From a virus, in the IMG/VR virus record IMGVR_UViG_3300023184_000086, positions 1 through 64,000 of that record: a stretch of DNA of 64,000 nt, one strand, 5' to 3'. A program made the position numbers and the translations under genes. The notes under the pieces are model-generated. The model searched no databases, was not told the origin of the DNA, and saw only the letters and a program-made list of their open reading frames with translations. Below, piece after piece: positions 60,201-64,000 of the stretch (its first letter is position 1; each line of letters starts with the position of its first letter).

Positions 60201-62272
60201 CCAACGTTTACTGTACCACCAATACCAGCGCCACCTGCTACTACTAATGCACCAGTAGTAGTTGACGTTGATGCATCAGTGCTCAATATCAATACGGCGT
60301 TGGTGGTGCTGCTGCCCCTATCAGTTACTGTTTGTAATGTACTAGTATTCCAAATCGTAATACTACCGATACTTCCAGATATTGCGGTGTCAGTGCCTGC
60401 CGTGATCGAAGTTACCGCAGATGAACTAATAGAAGCAGTGGTAACTACTAATGAACCATTTACGTTTAAATTCCCACCAATATTAACATTGCCGCCAATA
60501 CCAACCCCGCCTACCACAATCAACGCACCAGTGTCAGTCGATGTGCTAGGAGTAGCATTAAATGTTTTGATTATATCATCAGTTTCAACTATAGTAGTAG
60601 TTATAGTGGTATATTCAATGGTTAACTTTTGAGCAACTATTTCTCCGCCAACAAATAGATCGCCGCCAATACCAACACCACCTGCTACTTGTAACGCACC
60701 TGAATCAGTTGAAATTGCACTAGTTGTGTTGGTTATTAAAATTGTATTAGTAGTTGAATTACCTCTGCCAGTTACTGATTCTAATGTGCTGGTATTCCAA
60801 ATAGTAATATTACCGGTGCTGGTATTAATAGCAGTATCAGTACCGGCTGTTATAATCGTGGCAAATATCTGTTTATCGTTATTAAATAAATTACCTCCAA
60901 CTACTAAATTACCACCAATACCAACACTACCAACTACTTGTAACGCACCGGAATTAGTTGAAATTGTATAGGAAGTATCGGTAATTATTATAGCATTAGT
61001 AGTTGAATTGCCCCTATCAGTAACTGATTGTAATGTGCTAGTATTCCAAATGGTAATATTACCGGTACTGGTGCTTATTGCAGTATCAGTGCCCGCATTT
61101 ATACTTGTTTGATTTGCGTATTGATTGATAGTAGCAGTAGATAATATCTGCTGGTCATTTTGATATAATATGCCACCAACATATAAATCACCACCAACGC
61201 CAACACCACCTGATATAGTCAACGCACCCGAAGTGGTTGAAATTGCACTAGTTGTATTAGTAATTGATATAGCATTGGTTGTTGAATTACCCCTATCGCT
61301 TACAGTTTGTAGTGTGCTGGTATTCCATATCGTGATAGTTCCAGTATTGCTACTTACTGCGGTATCAGTACCAGCCGTTAAAGTTTGTACACCTAGATTA
61401 ATTATTGTAAAACTAGTTGAAGTCCCAGTTGATATTAAATCATCGATACCAATATACATTGACCCGGATGGAGTTACATTTGTAACTACTCTATTACCCA
61501 GGTCATAAATTTGATTTGCATATAATGCACCACCAACTCCTGCACCACCTATTACTTGTAATGCTCCCGAATCAGTTGAAGTTGCATCAGTTGTATTAGT
61601 AATTAAAATTATGTTAGTAGTTGAATTACCTCTGCCAGTTACTGATTCTAATGTGCTGGTATTCCAAATAGTAACTGCACCGGTGCTAGTACTAACTGCT
61701 GTATCGGTTCCAGCAGTAATTATAGTTACTGCTGATCCTGATATTGAAGCAGTTGTAAGTACCAATGCACCATTAACAGTTAATGTACCGCCGACAAATA
61801 AATCTCTTCCAATACCGATACCACCATTAACAATTAAAGCACCTGTATTAGTTGATGTTGAATTTGTAGTTGTACTAATTAATAATATTCGATTAATAAC
61901 AGATACACCTAATATACTGTTTAATCCGCTTTGTGTAGTTAAAACTTCAGCATTATTAAAATATGCTTTACCAGCAACATTTAAATATCCACCAATGGTA
62001 ACGCCACCAGATACCTGTAATGCATTACTAGAGGTAAATCCAAAATTTGATAAAGTAGATAATATGTTAACTGTTTCTGTATTAGCAGTTATTATATTCG
62101 ACCAAGTGCGTATTGCAGTTGAAGTTGAGCCAGTTAATAAACTACCTTCTAGAAAAGGTAATCCCAAATCTGGTTCTGCTTGGCTTGAATCTAGATATTC
62201 GTAGCGATCAACGGTGAGATTACCACCGCTTAATTTTTTTATCTTACCACTGAATAATCTACTTTTACTCAT
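54245..62272 (-). CDS. Giant fibre protein with ~21 GxGIGGxL repeats and collagen-like segments
   Basis: The 2675-residue protein starts SKSRLFSGKIKKLSGGNLTV and contains about 21 units built round SGALQVAGGVGIGGNLFVGG, often preceded by ITIWNTSTLESVTGRGNSTT. A carbohydrate-module-like insert lies midway (TYDFGSAADISTFNDYNTAT, WIDYVALEKS). Towards the C-terminus come Gly-x-Tyr collagen-like runs (GYTGSTGTQGIQGWTGSAGY) and three tandem 130-residue modules (GGFDATQVISTQTGT, LHSTDSPILTNQYSIGTLIK). The last repeat is followed by TTIQEFTATSGQTIFTPSSA, a likely trimerisation end. It is a very long, flexible tail fibre. It overlaps the 111-aa gene by eight bases. Confidence 0.82.
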   Translation of the reverse strand: MSKSRLFSGKIKKLSGGNLTVDRYEYLDSSQAEPDLGLPFLEGSLLTGSTSTAIRTWSNIITANTETVNILSTLSNFGFTSSNALQVSGGVTIGGYLNVAGKAYFNNAEVLTTQSGLNSILGVSVINRILLISTTTNSTSTNTGALIVNGGIGIGRDLFVGGTLTVNGALVLTTASISGSAVTIITAGTDTAVSTSTGAVTIWNTSTLESVTGRGNSTTNIILITNTTDATSTDSGALQVIGGAGVGGALYANQIYDLGNRVVTNVTPSGSMYIGIDDLISTGTSTSFTIINLGVQTLTAGTDTAVSSNTGTITIWNTSTLQTVSDRGNSTTNAISITNTTSAISTTSGALTISGGVGVGGDLYVGGILYQNDQQILSTATINQYANQTSINAGTDTAISTSTGNITIWNTSTLQSVTDRGNSTTNAIIITDTSYTISTNSGALQVVGSVGIGGNLVVGGNLFNNDKQIFATIITAGTDTAINTSTGNITIWNTSTLESVTGRGNSTTNTILITNTTSAISTDSGALQVAGGVGIGGDLFVGGEIVAQKLTIEYTTITTTIVETDDIIKTFNATPSTSTDTGALIVVGGVGIGGNVNIGGNLNVNGSLVVTTASISSSAVTSITAGTDTAISGSIGSITIWNTSTLQTVTDRGSSTTNAVLILSTDASTSTTTGALVVAGGAGIGGTVNVGERIFINGAEVLTTASVNQFANQTTIVAGTDTSINTSTGSITIWNTSTLESVTGRGNSTTNTILITNTTSAISTTSGALQVGGGVGIGGNVFIGGDLNVTGAIVGGALVVTTATISKLAATLIRAGTDTAVSTSTGELTVWNTSTLESVTGRGNSTTNTILITNTTSAISTTSGALQVAGGAGIGGDLYVGGGIFSGDQRVVATTITAGTDTAISSSTGAITVWNTSTLQSVTDRGNTTTNAISITDTTNSTSTNTGALTITGGVGIGRNLYVGGSLTVDGALVITTSSISNSAVTSIAAGTDTAVSSLIGNVTIWNTSTLESVTGRGNSTTNTILITNTASAISTTSGALQVAGGIGIGGNLFVGGEIVAQKLTIQYTTITTTLIKTDDVIQTYNTTNASNTYSGALQIAGGAGIGGDLYIGGALYQNGQQVLTTASVNQFANQTTIVAGTDTSINTSTGNITIWNTSTLESVTGRGNSTTNTILITNTTSAISTTSGALQVAGGVGIGGNLFVGGDVNINGSLVITTSSITSYVTPTIITAGTDTAINTSTGNITIWNTSTLQTITNRGSTTTNAVRITNTTISTSTTTGALVVDGGVGIGGTLNVANTSYINGAKILTAADLETITYTAAYITNNPGVVTGLIAVAGTSTIYGTYDFGSAADISTFNDYNTATNTGFYSIHDAATIPGAITYIGFTGIVDFNRMVLNINYTQNSGHTQQIDLYNWTTLSWDTFSSYSGSTGWFQFIEGVIDDQPYISGGKVWVRIYHVSFGNTAHRTWIDYVALEKSIQGGQGPRGATGATGAQGIQGLTTTTSSTFVFSNTLSSTATVTENAVYIAGGLGIGKSLMVTGEALFLNNVTFAGTSTYVYSTNTSYTDNLINIHTPRDYSTTTDHTWTVDDGKDIGYIFHYYKNSQDKDAFLGLANDSGYLEWYSNGTEIGGIFTGTEYGIFKTGGIILTNTTSSISTSTGALTVRGGVGIGGDLYLGGSLYQNGQQVLTTASVNQYANQTAIYAGTDTAVSANSGTQIYIWNTSTLQSITDRGNSTTNTILITNTLNATSTNSGALQIVGGVGIGGNLVVGGIITATTFVGTFTGLASTASYAVTSTNVVVSTASNNANYYVTFVSTSSGQLGIISDAGSNFTYNPGTSVLRIAGETTATSTTTGALQVVGGVGIGGNLVVGNTATITSKVNATSTNTGALQVAGGVGIGGNLFVGGTFTATAVFINGQSVGLGYTGSTGTQGIQGDKGWTGSAGYTGSASTATGYTGSKGDTGPEGVSVNLVGSTSTATSGAFNAIDPIPKKGDGIIVTFNGHLWTYTTTTAAGNIVGFTDSGPFVGYTGSKGADGAGFTGSTGTQGIQGWTGSAGYTGSTGTQGYTGSTGTGYTGSASTASGYTGSQGYTGSRGGFDATQVISTQTGTSYTLALTDAGYLINFSNAAGTTVTIPADSSVNFNIGQRVDLEQYNVGPVVVSPSVGVTLHSTDSPILTNQYSIGTLIKIGANEWTFAGPATSAAGYQGSVGYTGSTGTLGYSGSRGGFDATQVISTQTGTSYTLALADAGVLINFSNAAGTTVTVPADSSVNFNIGQRIDLEQYNVGPVVVSPGAGVTLHSTDSPILTNQYSIGTLIKIGANEWTFAGPSATAAGYQGSAGYTGSTGTIGYTGSRGGFEATQVISTQTGTAYTLVLTDAGYLINFINSVGTTVAIPLDSSVNFNVGQRIDLTQGNTGPVIVSPVSGVTLHSSDSPILTNQYSIGTLIKIGVNEWTFAGPATYTAGYAGSQGYWGSVGYTGSTGTQGISGYTGSTGTQGVIGFTGSTGTQGESGYWGSVGYTGSASTATGYTGSYSTATTTPFSVLNTTTGGSTTTGALIVQGGVGIGGSVYIGNNLYVSNGSQVIPTTIQEFTATSGQTIFTPSSAYTVGTVQVFANGVALGNGDFTASNGTTIVLYQGRTTGDIIRVIAGVSSTGVNNIKAFSIAMSVAMGG
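54890..55990 (-). repeat. Three tandem 390-bp repeats in the fibre gene
   Basis: Near-identical 390-bp units are anchored at 54901, 55291 and 55681, where the plus strand reads aTGTCCATTCATTT or a one-base variant. Each encodes a 130-residue module with GGFDATQ or GGFEATQ at its start and NEWTFAGP near its end. Period and frame are kept, so copy number can change without breaking the protein. Confidence 0.88.
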
Positions 62273-62600
62273 TGCTGGTTTCTAATATGCTTAAAACTAA
62301 GTTAACACTGTTGTTTGCACCAGCACTAGCAGTAATAGATGCACCACTTTCAATTACTAATTTTCCCGTAGTAACTTCGCAAGCATCATTAACTGGGATT
62401 TCAAAATCTTTAAGCATAACGAAATCAGTGGCATTTTTTACCAAAGTAAATTTTACAGTAACAGGAACTGCTCCAATATTAGTAGCCTGTGCACCGAGAA
62501 CAATAGTGGTAACAAGTTCAGGCGTGGTATAGATAGTTTGAGTACTAGTAGTTAATTCAAATGCTTTAGTTTTAAACGAGTTTAAGGGTAGTGTTGCCAT
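62265..62600 (-). CDS. Small structural-region protein
   Basis: The 111-residue protein is a beta-rich chain (FELTTSTQTIYTTPELVTTI, VLGAQATNIGAVPVTVKFTL, VIESGASITASAGANNSVNL). The composition and the strands suggest a jelly-roll or beta-sandwich virion protein. Its stop overlaps the start of the 2675-aa fibre gene by eight bases, so the two are probably made together; it may be a fibre-connector. Similar genes sit beside fibre genes in T4-like phages. Confidence 0.65.
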   Translation of the reverse strand: MATLPLNSFKTKAFELTTSTQTIYTTPELVTTIVLGAQATNIGAVPVTVKFTLVKNATDFVMLKDFEIPVNDACEVTTGKLVIESGASITASAGANNSVNLVLSILETSNE

Positions 62601-62608
62601 ATGTTATG

Positions 62609-64000
62609 TTATCCTCCGATTGCCAAAATATAAGGTGTCATAACCGCAAATAAACTTTTTGTAAATGTTCTTCCAGAAATTGTTCCTATACTGTTATTTA
62701 TAACCAAGTCATTTCCAATTCTAAAATCTCCCTGTTGGTCTGTACCTGTAAAATAAACTTTCCCGCCATTAATAGACACTGCTTGATGATCATTTAATGG
62801 TTCTCCTCCCAAGTAAGGCAATGCAGAGTTGATATTTGTACCTGCTCCGATCCATTCAAAATTATGTGCAGAACTTTGTATTTGACTATATTGATGGAAA
62901 GTTACAACTGTATTATCATTGATGGAAGATAGAACCGATGATTGTAATACAATAGTACTTGAATAATCGTTTTCTACTATATTAGAAACTATATCTACCA
63001 ATGATTGTGCTCTTGCAGATTCAGCCGGGGTAGCAGCAGGATAAGATATAACTTGAGATAATCCACTTACTAAAGGTGATACAATTGTATTAACTACTAC
63101 CTCGTCAATGATATCTTTAATGTATTCATATGCAGCAATAGTGGCTAATTTTTCGTTATTTGAAATCTGTAATACAGTTCCGTTATAATATGCATCAGCA
63201 GTCTTAGCAGTTTGACTATTGCCACCATACAATAAATCGTAACTCACAGCATCTATAATATATCCCACATCTCGCTTACATGTTGCTGTACTATAAACTA
63301 GTCCAACATAACTTGTATTAACATATGCAATAGTTTCTGCTTGTATAAATGCTCTATTGGCTAATAATAAATTAAATGCGTTTAGTACATTTGTAGTAGT
63401 ATTTGGTGTAAGAGAAATAGGTATTCTAGATGGAGCAACACTTGGACCATACTTAATAATATTTGTGATCGTAGATATTTTACTATTAATTAATCCAACT
63501 TCTACATTAGTAGCAGTATTGATACTTACTGTTTGTGTAACAGTAGATTGATAGGTGCCTGTTATTAAATTACCTTTAATAATATTTGCAGAAATATCTC
63601 TAATAAAGTTGTAAGCAGCGGTAGTTTGTGGGATTTCGTTAGCGATTACTGTAGAAGTACTGTCAAAACCATAATAATAAACGCCGCTCATTATACTTTG
63701 TCTATTACCACCATGCAAAAGATCAAATGCCACACTATCAACAATATATCCTACATCTCTATAACAAGTTGATGTATTGTAAGTAAAATCTGGATAATTA
63801 CTATCAATCCAAGAAACTGTATTACCTTGGATTGTAGATTTGTTGGCAATAATATCATTATAAGCAGCAACAATATATGTATCTGTACTAATAGCACCAT
63901 TAGGAACAATTAAATCACTAACACCAGCAGTACCTGAATTTAGAATAGTTAATAGTGTATTAAAATTATCAGTAACTGAAGTAGTAGCAGGTACTCCGCC
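62609..64000 (-). CDS. Virion structural protein with repeated CxRDVGYIxDxV motif (5' end cut)
   Basis: The reading frame is open from the right edge to a stop at 62609 (463 residues). An internal start at 63733 is in frame but the sequence before it continues the same protein (STCYRDVGYIVDSVAFDLLH). Two copies of a motif C-(Y/K)-R-D-V-G-Y-I-(I/V)-D-(A/S)-V, followed by DLL-x-GGN, lie about 130 residues apart, each in a helical module. The C-terminus (KVYFTGTDQQGDFRIGNDLV) resembles conserved ends of large T4-like structural proteins. It probably belongs to the tail or head of the virion. Confidence 0.78.
   Translation of the reverse strand, partial: GGVPATTSVTDNFNTLLTILNSGTAGVSDLIVPNGAISTDTYIVAAYNDIIANKSTIQGNTVSWIDSNYPDFTYNTSTCYRDVGYIVDSVAFDLLHGGNRQSIMSGVYYYGFDSTSTVIANEIPQTTAAYNFIRDISANIIKGNLITGTYQSTVTQTVSINTATNVEVGLINSKISTITNIIKYGPSVAPSRIPISLTPNTTTNVLNAFNLLLANRAFIQAETIAYVNTSYVGLVYSTATCKRDVGYIIDAVSYDLLYGGNSQTAKTADAYYNGTVLQISNNEKLATIAAYEYIKDIIDEVVVNTIVSPLVSGLSQVISYPAATPAESARAQSLVDIVSNIVENDYSSTIVLQSSVLSSINDNTVVTFHQYSQIQSSAHNFEWIGAGTNINSALPYLGGEPLNDHQAVSINGGKVYFTGTDQQGDFRIGNDLVINNSIGTISGRTFTKSLFAVMTPYILAIGG

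Noticed and set aside
32920-62272. A diversity-generating retroelement acting on the fibre genes
   Set aside because: No reverse transcriptase or template/variable repeat pair with adenine-biased differences was found; the one long repeat found (83 bp) is an exact match.

Overview
The window is part of the genome of a tailed phage with T4-like (myovirus) traits that probably infects a freshwater-type betaproteobacterium. The phage assignment rests on a class Ia ribonucleotide reductase pair with glutaredoxin, a spike-tip/lysozyme-like gene, a tailspike, about 31 kb of giant fibre and adhesin genes, dense 1-4 nt gene overlaps, and repeated copies of the T4-type late promoter octamer TATAAATA (or a one-base variant) just upstream of structural genes. 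The host is inferred from three things: a porin of the betaproteobacterial Porin_4 type, a TctC/Bug-type periplasmic binding protein (a family greatly expanded in Burkholderiales), and a tmRNA gene in the circularly permuted (two-piece) arrangement known from alpha- and betaproteobacteria and cyanobacteria. No database search was possible, so family names come from motifs read by eye.

Layout. Nearly everything is on the minus strand. 0-7.8 kb: a membrane protein running off the left edge, an HNH nuclease, small unknowns, a porin cassette with its own promoter and terminator, two overlapping secreted low-complexity proteins, small secreted or acidic proteins, and a translationally coupled rubredoxin/rubrerythrin pair. 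7.9-9 kb: a transcription unit with a perfect sigma70-type promoter, two small peptides, an SGNH hydrolase and a permuted tmRNA whose predicted tag is ANDSLYSMAA. 9-22.5 kb: a PAAR/peptidoglycan-hydrolase protein, small virion-type unknowns, glutaredoxin, a methyltransferase, nrdB, nrdA, a beta-helix tailspike, a RecB-like exonuclease and T4-like hypothetical proteins. 22.6-23.7 kb: a plus-strand island of four small proteins with late promoters and hairpin leaders. 23.7-32.9 kb: an accessory block of three kinds of modification enzyme (methyltransferases, a 2OG-Fe(II) oxygenase, P-loop sulfotransferase-like proteins), a metallopeptidase, TctC, a secreted nuclease and an 1123-aa glycosyltransferase/FkbM methyltransferase fusion. 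32.9-64 kb: the fibre/adhesin region with three glycine-rich proteins (two with LamG-like modules), three tandem paralogues of about 700 aa, a 2675-aa fibre with about 21 repeats plus collagen-like segments, and a virion protein running off the right edge.

How the genes work together. Two promoter classes are visible. Five near-perfect sigma70 promoters (TTGACA or TTGACC, 16-17 bp, TATAAT) drive the 1359-1670 operon, the porin, the tmRNA unit, the exonuclease and the glycosyltransferase fusion, which are likely early functions read by host RNA polymerase. Late octamers drive most structural genes, the plus-strand island, the TctC gene and a methyltransferase. Six products carry signal peptides (porin, TctC, nuclease, two low-complexity proteins, one small peptide), so the phage seems to equip the host envelope during infection. 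The modification block next to the Ser/Thr/Gly-rich fibres suggests glycan modification of either the virion or the host surface; this is inference.

No gene-free stretch exceeds 300 bases apart from the tmRNA locus. No CRISPR array, insertion sequence, transposase, integrase or reverse transcriptase was seen. The tmRNA is the most striking find.
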